Below, piece by piece: positions 1 to 8,509 of a stretch of 64,000 bases of DNA. The DNA is from Paenacidovorax caeni (lineage in GTDB: Bacteria > Pseudomonadota > Gammaproteobacteria > Burkholderiales > Burkholderiaceae_C), in assembly GCF_001298675.1 (NCBI RefSeq), contig NZ_CYIG01000007.1, positions 186,001 through 250,000 of the forward strand, read 5' to 3'. The translations under genes were made by a program, and so were the position numbers. The notes beneath the pieces were generated by a model. That model ran no database searches. It was not told where the DNA came from and saw nothing but the letters and a program-made list of their open reading frames with translations. Positions within the stretch are counted from its first letter, which is position 1. The number at the start of each line of letters is the position of its first letter.

Positions 1-1780
1 CAGTCTCAGTCTCGCTGGTATTCAGCGTGATCTCGGTGCACAGGTTCGATGAGTGCACCACGCCCACATGCTGCTGCGGCGAGCGGATGTTGCACGGATC
101 CTTGAAGGTGATCCAGGGGTGGCCGGTTTCGAACAGCATCGACAGCATCTTGCGCCACAGATCCACGGCCGCCACGCGCTTGAACAGCGTGATTTCGCCA
201 CGGTCGGCCTTGGCCTCGTAGGCGCAGTAGGCGCGCTCGAAGTCCTGGCCGTACAGGTCGTGCAGGTCGGGCACGTCGGAGGGGGAAAACAGCGTCCACT
301 GGCCCTTGTCCATCACCCGCTTCATGAACAGGTCGGGGATCCAGTTGGCCGTGTTCATGTCGTGCGTGCGGCGGCGGTCGTCGCCGGTGTTCTTGCGCAG
401 CTCCAGGAACTCCTCGATGTCCAGGTGCCAGGTCTCCAGGTAGGTGCAGACAGCGCCCTTGCGCTTGCCACCCTGGTTGACTGCAACGGCGGTGTCGTTT
501 ACCACCTTCAGGAAGGGCACCACGCCCTGCGATTCGCCGTTGGTGCCCTTGATATGGCTACCCAGGGCGCGCACGCGTGTCCAGTCGTTGCCCAGGCCGC
601 CGGCAAACTTGGATAGCAGCGCGTTTTCCTTGATGGCGTCGTAGATGCCCTCCAGGTGGTCGGGCACCGTGGTCAGGTAGCAGCTCGACAACTGCGAGCG
701 AAGCGTGCCGCTGTTGAACAGGGTGGGGGTGCTGCTCATGAAGTCGAACGACGACAGCACCTCGTAGAACTCGATGGCGCGTGCATCGCGGTCGCTCTCG
801 CGCAGCGCCAGGCCCATGGCGACGCGCATGAAGAACGCCTGCGGCAATTCGATGCGGGTCTTGCGCACATGCAGGAAGTAGCGGTCGTACAGCGTCTGCA
901 GGCCGAGGTAGTCGAACTGCAGGTCGCGTTGGGGCTGTAGCGCCTTGGCGAGCCGGGGGAGGTCGAACTGCAGCAATTGGGGGTCGAGCAGCTCGTTGTC
1001 TACCCCCTTCTGGATGAACTGCGGGAACGAATTGGCATAGGCCTCGCCCATGGCAGCCGGTGCCACGTCCTGCCCCAGCACTTCGCGCACGATGGTGTGC
1101 AACAACAGGCGCGCGGTGGCGTAGGTGTAGTCGGGCTCTTTCTCGATCAGGGTGCGCGCCGCCAGAATCGAGGCCTTGTAGACCTCGTCCATGGGAATGC
1201 CGTCGTACAGGTTGCGCAGTGTCTCGGCCACGATGGGCTCGGGCTGCACGTCGCTGCTCAGCCCCGTGCAGGCGCTGGCCACGAGCGCACGCAGGCGCAG
1301 CGGGTCGAGCGGCACGCGCTGGCCGTTGTCCACCACGTGGATTGCCGCAGCCTGGGGCAAGAGCTGCGCCTGCTGTTGCGCGCGTTCCTGCGCGCGGCGC
1401 TCGCGGTACAGCACGTAGGCGCGCGCCACTTCGTGGTGACCGCCGCGCATCAGGCCGAGTTCCACCTGATCTTGGACGTCTTCGATGTGAAAGGTACCGC
1501 CGCCGGGGCGTGAGCGTGCCAGCGCGCGCACCACGGTATGGGTCAGTTCGTCCACCACATCGCGCACGCTGGCCGAGGCCGCGCCCTGCGTGCCGTGCAC
1601 TGCCAGGAACGCCTTCATCAAGGCGACGGCGATCTTTTGCGGCTCGAAGGCGGCTACGGAGCCGTTGCGGCGCAGGATCTGGTAATGGGCCAGGGCGGAC
1701 TGGGCGCGGGCGGTCGCCTCGAAAGCCTGGAGTGCCGGGTCGGCATGCGTGGAAGAAGGCGTGTCAAACGCAACTTGCAT
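1..1780 (-). CDS. nrdA: Ribonucleoside-diphosphate reductase alpha subunit, 3' end cut by window edge
   Basis: This is the large subunit of aerobic class Ia ribonucleotide reductase, which makes deoxyribonucleotides from ribonucleoside diphosphates. The reading frame runs leftwards off the window, so only about the first 593 residues are present. Residues about 34-125 form an ATP-cone (ILRRNGSVAAFEPQKI), and a second ATP-cone follows at about 145-235 (VVDNGQRVPLDPLRLRALV). The catalytic barrel begins after that, with recognisable NrdA stretches such as SSCYLTTVPDHLEGIYD and GGLGNDWTRVR. Two N-terminal cones make it longer than the E. coli enzyme. ATP-cones sense ATP/dATP and set overall activity. 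The ATG at 1780 is preceded by GAGGA at a good distance. The upstream region carries two NrdR boxes, so repression by NrdR is expected. Identity is very secure; the C-terminal redox cysteines lie outside the window. Confidence 0.95.
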   Translation of the reverse strand, partial: MQVAFDTPSSTHADPALQAFEATARAQSALAHYQILRRNGSVAAFEPQKIAVALMKAFLAVHGTQGAASASVRDVVDELTHTVVRALARSRPGGGTFHIEDVQDQVELGLMRGGHHEVARAYVLYRERRAQERAQQQAQLLPQAAAIHVVDNGQRVPLDPLRLRALVASACTGLSSDVQPEPIVAETLRNLYDGIPMDEVYKASILAARTLIEKEPDYTYATARLLLHTIVREVLGQDVAPAAMGEAYANSFPQFIQKGVDNELLDPQLLQFDLPRLAKALQPQRDLQFDYLGLQTLYDRYFLHVRKTRIELPQAFFMRVAMGLALRESDRDARAIEFYEVLSSFDFMSSTPTLFNSGTLRSQLSSCYLTTVPDHLEGIYDAIKENALLSKFAGGLGNDWTRVRALGSHIKGTNGESQGVVPFLKVVNDTAVAVNQGGKRKGAVCTYLETWHLDIEEFLELRKNTGDDRRRTHDMNTANWIPDLFMKRVMDKGQWTLFSPSDVPDLHDLYGQDFERAYCAYEAKADRGEITLFKRVAAVDLWRKMLSMLFETGHPWITFKDPCNIRSPQQHVGVVHSSNLCTEITLNTSETET

Positions 1781-2185
1781 GGTGAATCCTCGGGTTGGGG
1801 TCTTTGGTCAGCCGGGCGCGCGCAGCGGGGGCTGTACCAGGGTGTAACGCTACATCTAGTGGTTCGCACGAAGGCGAGACGCTACCTGTAGTGTACCGTC
1901 GTTGCGGTTATCGATGCGGCACCCGGGTCGGGCTGCTGTGGGTAGCGTCGGGGGAGGCTGCGTGCAAAACGCCACGCCATGCGGCTTGCCTGGCCCAAAT
2001 GACGGGCCCATGCCGCTCGCGCCGCGATTTCCGCTGGCAGGCGGCGTGGATACTTGGGCGCGCCGTTTCTCTGCGTGCGATGAAAACCCTTTTGTGACGT
2101 GGGGTAAGGAGGGCTCGGCGACTGGTCTGTGTTGCCATTTTTGAGGTTTTTTGGCCTCTAGCCCTTATGTGGCAAGCGCAAGGCG
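1781..2185. other. Intergenic region between nrdA and ampD
   Basis: This stretch of about 400 bp holds the nrdA ribosome-binding site, the two NrdR boxes (1847-1894) and, at its far end, most of a dispersed palindromic repeat that continues into ampD. Between about 1900 and 2146 I see no convincing gene; the short open frames there have no recognisable protein character. The nrdA promoter should lie near the NrdR boxes, but I cannot pick a clear -35/-10 pair. Confidence 0.6.
1847..1894 (-). promoter_or_regulatory. Tandem NrdR boxes upstream of nrdA
   Basis: Read on the minus strand there are two 16-bp imperfect palindromes, ACACTACAGGTAGCGT (1894-1879) and CCACTAGATGTAGCGT (1862-1847). Both follow the ACAC-TA-n-TA-GTGT pattern of NrdR boxes. 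Their starts are exactly 32 bp apart, about three helical turns, which is the spacing typical of NrdR box pairs. They lie 67-114 bp before the nrdA start. NrdR is the ATP/dATP-sensing repressor of ribonucleotide reductase genes; the nrdR gene itself is not in the window. Confidence 0.8.
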
Positions 2186-2198
2186 CTATGTTTTTTGA
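2147..2198. repeat. Dispersed palindromic repeat, copy 1
   Basis: T-rich flank, then GGCCTCTAGC, a short loop, AAGCGC-AAGGCGCTAT and a TTTTTTGATTTT flank. It overlaps the 3' end of ampD: the ampD stop codon (TAG, 2188-2186) and the last codons of its ENQKT tail lie inside the repeat. Confidence 0.75.
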
Positions 2199-2812
2199 TT
2201 TTCGCTGCGATCCGGTGCGGGAAAACGGGCCACCTCCCACCCCAGCGCCTGCTGCAGGCGGCGCCACTGGAATCCGGGGCCAGGGTCTTGTTTGCGCCCC
2301 GGGGCGATGTGCTCGTGTCCCGCAATGTGGGTGATGGGGTAGCGCGCCGCCAGATCCTGGCTCAGGCGTACCAGCGCCGTGTATTGGGCGGGGGTAAAAG
2401 TTTGCCCCTCCAGGCCTTCGAGCTCGATGCCGACCGAATCATCATTGCAGCGCTCGCGGCCACGGTAGCGCGAGACGCCCGCGTGCCAGGCGCGCTGGTC
2501 GCAGTCCACGAACTGCCACAGCACCCCAGCACGCGTGATGAAAAAATGGGCGGAGACTTCGAGCCCGCGCAAGCCCTGGTAGTAAGGGTGGGCGTCCCAG
2601 TCAAGCTGGTTGGTGAACAGCTGCTGCACCGCGCCCGTACCGTATTCCCCCGGCGGCAGACTGATGGAGTGCACGACGATCAGGTCGATGTGCGCTCCCG
2701 CGGGCCGGGGACCAAAGTTGGGCGAGGGCAGGCGCCGTGCGCCGGTGTGCCAGCCTCCGTCCCAGGTGGTGGTGGCAGGTGCGGGCTCCTCACTCGGCGT
2801 CGTCGGCACCAT
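2186..2812 (-). CDS. ampD: 1,6-anhydro-N-acetylmuramyl-L-alanine amidase AmpD
   Basis: This 208-residue cytoplasmic zinc amidase cleaves the peptide from anhydro-muropeptides during cell-wall recycling, and in many bacteria it controls AmpC beta-lactamase induction. It is an Amidase_2 domain protein. The zinc ligands are visible as the His in LIVVHSISLPPGEYG, the His in HEHIAPGRKQDPG and the Asp of the same KQDPG motif, whose Lys is also conserved in AmpD. The ATG at 2812 overlaps the last 23 bases of pilR and has an AGGA upstream, so I chose it over in-frame upstream codons that would lie deep inside pilR. The last residues (SENQKT) are encoded by a dispersed repeat, so the natural C-terminus was probably altered by it. 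It is the last gene of the ccsA-to-ampD operon. Confidence 0.93.
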   Translation of the reverse strand: MVPTTPSEEPAPATTTWDGGWHTGARRLPSPNFGPRPAGAHIDLIVVHSISLPPGEYGTGAVQQLFTNQLDWDAHPYYQGLRGLEVSAHFFITRAGVLWQFVDCDQRAWHAGVSRYRGRERCNDDSVGIELEGLEGQTFTPAQYTALVRLSQDLAARYPITHIAGHEHIAPGRKQDPGPGFQWRRLQQALGWEVARFPAPDRSENQKT

Positions 2813-4271
2813 CGCAGTCCTGTGGGGTGGGGATCTGCAGGCGCGCGATGCGGTAGCGGATCTGGCGCAGGCTGATGCCCAGGCGCACGGCAGCGGCGGT
2901 GCGGTTGAAGCCGCTGTCGCGCAGGGCGCGCACAAGAATTTCGCGCTCCTGCTGGTCCAGCCAGCCTTGCAGGTCCGAGGGCAGCTCCTGCAGCGTTTGC
3001 GCCGGCGCTGGCGCTGGCAGGGGCTCGGGCGTTTGCACTGGCGCGGGTGGCTTTTCGGGCGTGGGAGGCGCCACGGGCGGTGGCGCCGTTGCGTGGCCAA
3101 GCTGCAGCGTGCCTTCCTCGCTGAGGGTCATGGCCCGGTGAAGCAGGTTTTCAAGTTCGCGCACGTTGCCCGTCAGCGGGTGGTTGGCGATCTGTGCCAA
3201 TGCCTGCGGCGTGAGTTGCGGGGCGGGCTGGCCAGATTCCTGTGCGATGCGTGCCAGCAATGCCTCGCACAGCGCAGGCAGATCCTCGCGGCGCTCGCGC
3301 AGGGCAGGGAGCACCAGCTCGATCACGTTGAGCCGGTAGTACAAGTCTTGGCGAAAGCGCCCGGCCTGCACGTCGGCGGCCAGATCGCGGTGCGTGGCGC
3401 TGATGATGCGTACGTCCACGGTCTCTTCCTGGGTGGAGCCGAGTGGACGCACGCTGCGCTCCTGGATGGCGCGCAGCAGCTTTGACTGCATGGACAGGGG
3501 CAGATCGCCAATTTCGTCGAGGAACAGTGTGCCGCCTCGCGCCGCCTGGAAATAGCCGTCGCGGTCCTGGGTCGCGCCGGTGTAAGAGCCCTTGCGGGCG
3601 CCAAAGAACTCGGCTTCAAGCAGGTTCTCGGGGATGGCGCCGCAGTTCACCGCCACCAGCGGGCCATCGGCGCGCTGGCTGTTGGCGTGCAAAGCGCGCG
3701 CCACCAGCTCCTTGCCGGTGCCTGATTCGCCGCGCACCAGCACGGGGGCCATGCCGCGTGCCACCTTGGTGATGTGCTGCTTGATGGTGCGCATCGGCTC
3801 CGAGTCGCCCACCAGGCGGTCGAGCGCGGCGCAGCCGTCGTGCAGCGCGGCCGCGGGTTTGGTGCCGGGGCGCGCGCTGCGCGGCGCAGGTACGCCGCCC
3901 GTGCCCTGCACGGCAGAGGCCACGACGGCGCGGAACTGCTTGAGATCCACCGGCTTGGTCAGGTAGTCGAAGGCGCCAGCACGCAGTGCTTCCACCGCGT
4001 TCTCGGCCGAGCCGTAGGCCGTCATGACCACGCAGCGCTCACGCCGCTGGGCGTCGCGCAGTTCCATGATCAATTCCAGGCCCTGGCCGTCGGGCAGGCG
4101 CATGTCGGTCAGCACCACGTCAAAGTGCTGCGCGCGCAACTTTTGCCGCGCCTCTTGCACGCTGGCAGCGGTTTCCACGCGGTGGCCCTCGCGCAGCAGG
4201 GTCAGCTCATACAAGGTGCGCAGATCGGGTTCGTCGTCGACGACCAGTACGGAGGCAGCGTTGGCGGTCAT
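2790..4271 (-). CDS. pilR: Sigma-54-dependent response regulator PilR
   Basis: This 493-residue NtrC-type activator is expected to turn on type IV pilin transcription with sigma-54 RNA polymerase. Residues about 8-120 are a receiver domain with the acidic pair in VVDDEPD and the phosphoacceptor Asp in LTDMRLPDG. Residues about 150-390 are the AAA+ domain, with Walker A GESGTGKE, the sigma-54 contact loop GSYTGA (GAFTGA in most family members) and Walker B FLDEIGDL. A proline-rich linker leads to a Fis-type helix-turn-helix at the C-terminus (FNRTAAAVRLGISLRQIRYR). The ATG at 4271 starts MTANAASVLVVDDE. It follows pilS by 7 bp, as a cognate pair should. The pilR assignment over other NtrC-like regulators rests on the PilS partner and the HTH sequence. 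Confidence 0.9.
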   Translation of the reverse strand: MTANAASVLVVDDEPDLRTLYELTLLREGHRVETAASVQEARQKLRAQHFDVVLTDMRLPDGQGLELIMELRDAQRRERCVVMTAYGSAENAVEALRAGAFDYLTKPVDLKQFRAVVASAVQGTGGVPAPRSARPGTKPAAALHDGCAALDRLVGDSEPMRTIKQHITKVARGMAPVLVRGESGTGKELVARALHANSQRADGPLVAVNCGAIPENLLEAEFFGARKGSYTGATQDRDGYFQAARGGTLFLDEIGDLPLSMQSKLLRAIQERSVRPLGSTQEETVDVRIISATHRDLAADVQAGRFRQDLYYRLNVIELVLPALRERREDLPALCEALLARIAQESGQPAPQLTPQALAQIANHPLTGNVRELENLLHRAMTLSEEGTLQLGHATAPPPVAPPTPEKPPAPVQTPEPLPAPAPAQTLQELPSDLQGWLDQQEREILVRALRDSGFNRTAAAVRLGISLRQIRYRIARLQIPTPQDCDGADDAE

Positions 4272-4278
4272 GGGTGGT

Positions 4279-5973
4279 TCAGACCAGGAGGGTGTCGAAA
4301 AGCCCCGCAGGCTCTGCCGGGCGCGTGGTCTTGCGGAAAGTAACGGTGAAAGCGTTGCCGCCGGTCGGACCCAGTGCCGTGGCACGGGACAGCCGTTGGT
4401 ACGTCAGCGATGCACCATGGCGTTGGCACAGCTCACGGCAAATGTACAGCCCCAGGCCGCTGGAGCGGCTGTGCGAGGAGAAGAAGGGCTCGAACAGGTG
4501 GCGCTCCACCGAAGGGTCGAGGGGGGCGCCATCGCTCCACACCTGCAGGCTGACCAGGCCGGTGCCGGCGGCGTGGGTATGGAGCTGCAGCGAGTCAGGC
4601 TGCGAGCCCATGAAGCGCAGCGCATTGTCGAGCAGGTTGATGAGTACGCGCCGCAGATGCTCCGTGTCGAACTCCACTTGCACCCCAGGCGCTTGCAAGG
4701 CCACCATGGCCTGGCGTCGCACGGGCTCGGTAGCGCGCCATTCGTTCCAGACCTGGGTGACGGTTTCATCCAGTGCCAGCGAGGCGGCGGGTGCATGGCT
4801 GATTTGGTTTTGCACGCGCGCGATGTCGAGCACCTCCTCGGCGATGCGTGCCAGGCGTTCAGCGTTCTGCTGCACCATGTGGCACAGCCGCTGCTGCGCG
4901 GGGTCGCTGAGGTCTTCGCCGAGCAGTGCGTTGGCTTGTACGATGGCGGCCAGTGGGTTGCGGATTTCATGCGCCACTGCGGCCGACATGCGCCCCATGG
5001 CGGCGAGCTTTTCGGTGCGCAGCCGTGCCTCCAGTTCGCGCAGGTCATGCAGAAACATCACGCACTGCGGCTCCGTGCGGGTCTCGCGCGTACCCTGCTG
5101 TGCGGCCGTGAGCCAGGTGCGCACGCGCAGACCGGTAGGGCTCTGCCCAGGGTGCAGCAGGCCGACATCGGCGCGCTGCGGTTGCCCGCTGGCGAAGGTG
5201 GTGTGCGCCATGCGCCACAGCGGTTCCCATGCAGGCTCGGCGCCGAGCAGGAAGGGTGGCTTCAGACCCTCCGCCCGTCCGCCCAGCAACTGCCGCGCCG
5301 CCGGGTTGGCAGCACGCACGCTGCAGTCCTGCGACAGCACGAGCACGCCGTCGCTCAGGTTCTCGATCACCAGCGCATTGACCTGGCTCTGCTCGCGCGC
5401 ACGTTGCTGGCTCTGCTGCGCCATCTGCTGCTCGCTCAGCAGGCGCTGGGCCAACTGGTACGCAAGGTACGCCACCATGAAGTAGCCGGTGCCGGTGAGT
5501 GCTGCCTGCAGGTAATGCGGCGCGGCATCGCCCGCGCTCGGATCCAGGCTGCGCCACCAGGCGCTGCCCAGCAACAGCAGCGTGGCCGTGGCGGTGGTCC
5601 CCAGCGCCAGGGTGAGCGAGCCCAGCACCGAGGCCATGAGGATGGGAATGCCAAACAGCGGCGTGTAGTTCATGCTGCCGCTTTGCAGCCACTGCAGCAA
5701 GCCCACCATCAGCAGGTCCACGCCCAGCAGCGGCAGCCACGACGGCCCCGGTTGCGGGTCGGGCGGCAGCGGCGCTGCCAGCAGCCGCGTGAGCACGGCC
5801 ACCACCAGGTACAGCGCACACAGTGCCAGAAGCTCGGGCTCAGGGTTTTGGTGCAGCGCCAAGCCAGCGCCCTGCAGCAGCAGCAAGGCCAGCGCCACGA
5901 GGGCGCGCGCGCTCAGGAAACCGTGCCACAGGCGCTGGAAGGGGGTGTCGGAACGCTGCGGGGTGGCAGGCAT
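4279..5973 (-). CDS. pilS: Membrane sensor histidine kinase PilS
   Basis: This 564-residue inner-membrane kinase partners PilR in control of type IV pili. The N-terminal half has five or six hydrophobic segments (from FLSARALVALALLLLQGAG to TGTGYFMVAYLAYQLA). Next comes a PAS-like region (VIENLSDGVLVLSQD), then the dimerisation/phosphotransfer helix with AVAHEIRNPLAAI, whose His is the phosphorylation site. The ATPase domain shows the N box LINLLDNALRF and the glycine box SGLGLYICREL. This layout, with a polytopic sensor and no periplasmic domain, is that of PilS. The start at 5973 (MPATPQRSD) gives a short cytoplasmic head before the first membrane segment. It lies 16 bp after the preceding small gene in the same operon. 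Confidence 0.9.
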   Translation of the reverse strand: MPATPQRSDTPFQRLWHGFLSARALVALALLLLQGAGLALHQNPEPELLALCALYLVVAVLTRLLAAPLPPDPQPGPSWLPLLGVDLLMVGLLQWLQSGSMNYTPLFGIPILMASVLGSLTLALGTTATATLLLLGSAWWRSLDPSAGDAAPHYLQAALTGTGYFMVAYLAYQLAQRLLSEQQMAQQSQQRAREQSQVNALVIENLSDGVLVLSQDCSVRAANPAARQLLGGRAEGLKPPFLLGAEPAWEPLWRMAHTTFASGQPQRADVGLLHPGQSPTGLRVRTWLTAAQQGTRETRTEPQCVMFLHDLRELEARLRTEKLAAMGRMSAAVAHEIRNPLAAIVQANALLGEDLSDPAQQRLCHMVQQNAERLARIAEEVLDIARVQNQISHAPAASLALDETVTQVWNEWRATEPVRRQAMVALQAPGVQVEFDTEHLRRVLINLLDNALRFMGSQPDSLQLHTHAAGTGLVSLQVWSDGAPLDPSVERHLFEPFFSSHSRSSGLGLYICRELCQRHGASLTYQRLSRATALGPTGGNAFTVTFRKTTRPAEPAGLFDTLLV

Positions 5974-5989
5974 CGCTGCGGGGCGCGTG

Positions 5990-6217
5990 CTAGCGCGGGC
6001 CGGCGCTGCGGTGCTCGGCGCAGCAGTAATGGCGGTGCGCGTGCTCCAGTGCTTCGGCGCGCGGCAGGTGCAGTCCGCAATGGGCGCAGGCCACCATGGC
6101 CTGGGGCGCCGACTTGGCGGGCGTGCGTGCCGTGGGAGAGGGCGGGGGCGTGCGGTGCTTGTTGCGCCACAGCGCCCAGGCCAGGCCCAGCACGGCAAAG
6201 ACCAGCAGGTACTTCAT
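5990..6217 (-). CDS. Small PP0621-family protein with membrane anchor and Cys/His cluster
   Basis: This 75-residue protein starts MKYLLVFAVLGLAWALWRNKH, a single membrane anchor. After a proline-rich linker it ends in a compact Cys/His cluster (CAHCGLHLPRAEALEHAHRHYCCAEH) that looks like a zinc-ribbon metal site. This matches the family called PP0621 in related genomes, where it also sits between ccsA and pilS. The function is unknown. The ATG at 6217 overlaps the stop of ccsA in an ATGA arrangement, so translation is probably coupled. A role in handling a metal or in protein quality control at the membrane would only be a guess. Confidence 0.8.
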   Translation of the reverse strand: MKYLLVFAVLGLAWALWRNKHRTPPPSPTARTPAKSAPQAMVACAHCGLHLPRAEALEHAHRHYCCAEHRSAGPR

Positions 6218-7014
6218 GCGCTCTTGCCCAGCACCACTTCGAGCACGAAGCGTGAGCCCACGTAGGCCAGCAGCAGCAGCATGGCGCCGCCGTACAGCAC
6301 ACGCATGGCGCTGCGCCCACGCCATCCGAACTGCGTGCGTCCCAGCAGCAGGATGGCAAAGGTCACCCAGGACAGCAGCGAGAACACCACCTTGTGGTCC
6401 CAGCGCCAGGCGCGCCCATAGAGTTGCTCGCCGAACAGGCCGCCCGCCAGCAGCGTGGCCGTGAGGAGCACGAAGCCCGCCATGACGAAACGGAAGGTGA
6501 GCCGCTCCAGCGTCAGCAGCGGCATGCCGCTGTGGGGGTCTGCGGCCTGGCGGATCTGTCGTTCAGCGCGTGCCATGAGCGCGGCGTGCACCACGGCGGC
6601 GGCAAACAGACCGTACGACGCGATGCCCAGCGTCAGGTGCAGCGGCAGCCACGGCGAGGCTGTGCCGTGCAGCGGCTGGCCCGGAAAGACGCTGGCCAGC
6701 AGCACAACGACAGCGCCCAGCCCCGCCAGCATCCAGCGTGCCTGCATCTGGGGAAACAGCTGGCGCTCCACGGCGTAGACCGTGAGCACCAGCCAGGCGG
6801 TCATCGACAGCGCAGGTGCGAACCCGAAGCGTGGCGGCGTCTCGCCCACCAAGGCCCAGGCCAGGACGGCACCATGCAGCCCCCATGCCAAGGCCAGTGC
6901 GGTGCGTGTGGCACCCGTGCCCAGGCGCGGGCCTGCGGCGGCTGGCACGGCATAGGCGACGGCTGCAGCCGCCGCGAGCAGCCAGCCGAAGGGGGAGGCA
7001 CTGGGTAAAATCAT
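6214..7014 (-). CDS. Inner-membrane cytochrome c assembly family protein (CcsA/YpjD-like)
   Basis: This 266-residue integral membrane protein has about eight hydrophobic segments and belongs to the CcsA/HemX (cytochrome c assembly, PF01578) family. The conserved tail region contains LAGGLFGEQLYGRAWRWDHKVVFSLLSWVTFAILLLGR, with the Trp-Asp-His-Lys motif typical of the family. Members bind or move haem in cytochrome maturation; the YpjD subgroup, to which this probably belongs, has no settled role in proteobacteria. The ATG at 7014 follows a short divergent promoter region shared with ffh. It is the first gene of the leftward operon ending with ampD. Confidence 0.85.
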   Translation of the reverse strand: MILPSASPFGWLLAAAAAVAYAVPAAAGPRLGTGATRTALALAWGLHGAVLAWALVGETPPRFGFAPALSMTAWLVLTVYAVERQLFPQMQARWMLAGLGAVVVLLASVFPGQPLHGTASPWLPLHLTLGIASYGLFAAAVVHAALMARAERQIRQAADPHSGMPLLTLERLTFRFVMAGFVLLTATLLAGGLFGEQLYGRAWRWDHKVVFSLLSWVTFAILLLGRTQFGWRGRSAMRVLYGGAMLLLLAYVGSRFVLEVVLGKSA

Positions 7015-7117
7015 GTCCCACAGTGTACCTTTGGGCCAGGGGTTTTCCCTCTGGCACCGCCCTTCCATCGCCCTCGGCTGTCCTGGCCCGCGGGCCCATC
7101 CAGAGACCGCAGCAGAC

Positions 7118-8491
7118 ATGGCTTCCGCACTTACCGACAAACTCTCGCGCCTCGTCAAGGAAATGCGCGGCCAGGCCCGCATCACCGAATCCAACGTGCA
7201 GGACATGTTGCGCGAAGTGCGCATGGCCCTGCTGGAAGCCGACGTGGCCCTGCCCGTGGTGCGTGACTTCGTCGCGCGCGTGAAGGAAAAAGCCCTGGGC
7301 CAGGAGGTGCTGGGCTCGCTCAAGCCTGGACAGGCGCTGGTGGGTATCGTCAACAAGGAACTCGCCGCCACCATGGGCGAGGGCGTGGCGGACATCAACC
7401 TCAACGCCCAGCCGCCAGCCGTCATTCTCATGGCGGGCCTGCAGGGCGCGGGCAAGACCACCACGACGGCCAAGTTGGCCAAACACCTGCAGGAAAAACG
7501 CAAGAAGAAAGTGCTCACGGTCTCGGGCGACGTGTACCGCCCGGCCGCCATTGAGCAGCTCAAGACCGTCACCAAGCAAGCTGGCGCAGAGTGGTTTCCC
7601 AGCCGCCCGGACCAAAAGCCGCGCGACATTGCGCTGGCTGCGCTGGACTACGCCAAGAAGCATTACTTTGACGTGCTGCTGGTCGATACCGCTGGCCGTC
7701 TGGCCATTGATGACGTGCTGATGCAGGAAATCAAGGAACTGCACGCCACGCTGAACCCGGTGGAGACGTTGTTCGTCGTCGATGCCATGCAGGGCCAGGA
7801 CGCGGTGAACACCGCCAAGGCCTTCAAGGAAGCGCTGCCGCTCACGGGCATCGTCTTGACCAAGCTCGACGGTGACTCGCGCGGTGGTGCGGCCCTGTCG
7901 GTGCGCGCCATCACCGGTGCACCTATCAAGTTTGCCGGCGTGTCGGAAAAAATCGACGGCCTGGAGGTGTTCGACGCCGAGCGCCACGCGGGCCGCGTGC
8001 TCGGCATGGGCGACATCGTGGCGCTGGTCGAGCAGGTGACGCAGAACGTGGACCTGCAGGCCGCGCAGAAGATGGCCGAGAAGCTCAAGAGCGGCGACGG
8101 CTTCGATCTCAACGACTTCCTGGCCCAACTGCAGCAAATGAAGCAGATGGGCGGCCTCTCCAGCCTCATGGACAAGCTCCCTGCCCAGCTCACGGCCAAG
8201 GCCGGTCAGGTGGACATGGACAAGGCCGAACGCGAGATCCGCCGCAAGGAAGGCATCATCTGCAGCATGACCGCGCTGGAGCGCCGCAAGCCCGAACTCA
8301 TCAAGGCCACCCGCAAGAAGCGCATCGCCCAGGGCGCGGGCGTGCAGGTGCAGGAAGTGAACCGCCTGCTCAACGAATTCGAGCAGATGCAGACCATGAT
8401 GAAGAAGATGAAAGGCGGCGGTCTCATGAAGATGATGAAGCGCATGGGCGGCATGAAGGGCATGAAAGGCATGCCCGGCCTGCCGTTCTAA
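7118..8491 (+). CDS. ffh: Signal recognition particle protein Ffh
   Basis: This 457-residue GTPase is the protein part of the signal recognition particle. It binds signal peptides with 4.5S RNA and delivers ribosomes to FtsY. The N domain is followed by the GTPase domain with GLQGAGKTTTTAKLA (P-loop), DTAGRL and TKLDGDSRGGAALS. The M domain ends in the usual methionine-rich tail (MQTMMKKMKGGGLMKMM and on to GMPGLPF). The ATG at 7118 gives the standard start MASALTDKLSRLV; the open frame reaches further upstream but that part has no family similarity. It is divergent from ccsA with about 100 bp between. The next gene begins 18 bp after its stop. Confidence 0.97.
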   Translation: MASALTDKLSRLVKEMRGQARITESNVQDMLREVRMALLEADVALPVVRDFVARVKEKALGQEVLGSLKPGQALVGIVNKELAATMGEGVADINLNAQPPAVILMAGLQGAGKTTTTAKLAKHLQEKRKKKVLTVSGDVYRPAAIEQLKTVTKQAGAEWFPSRPDQKPRDIALAALDYAKKHYFDVLLVDTAGRLAIDDVLMQEIKELHATLNPVETLFVVDAMQGQDAVNTAKAFKEALPLTGIVLTKLDGDSRGGAALSVRAITGAPIKFAGVSEKIDGLEVFDAERHAGRVLGMGDIVALVEQVTQNVDLQAAQKMAEKLKSGDGFDLNDFLAQLQQMKQMGGLSSLMDKLPAQLTAKAGQVDMDKAEREIRRKEGIICSMTALERRKPELIKATRKKRIAQGAGVQVQEVNRLLNEFEQMQTMMKKMKGGGLMKMMKRMGGMKGMKGMPGLPF

Positions 8492-8509
8492 GCTGCTGCG
8501 CACGCGCCC

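Noticed and set aside
4024-6255. A 743-codon open frame on the plus strand opposite pilR and pilS
   Set aside because: It is antisense to two proteins with clear family motifs, and its translation is Arg/Gln/Ala-rich with no domain character, as expected in GC-rich DNA.
6563-8503. A 646-codon frame opposite ffh and continuing through ccsA
   Set aside because: Its translation is His/Leu-rich, typical of reverse-strand readings of methionine- and lysine-rich coding DNA such as ffh, and it contradicts two secure genes.
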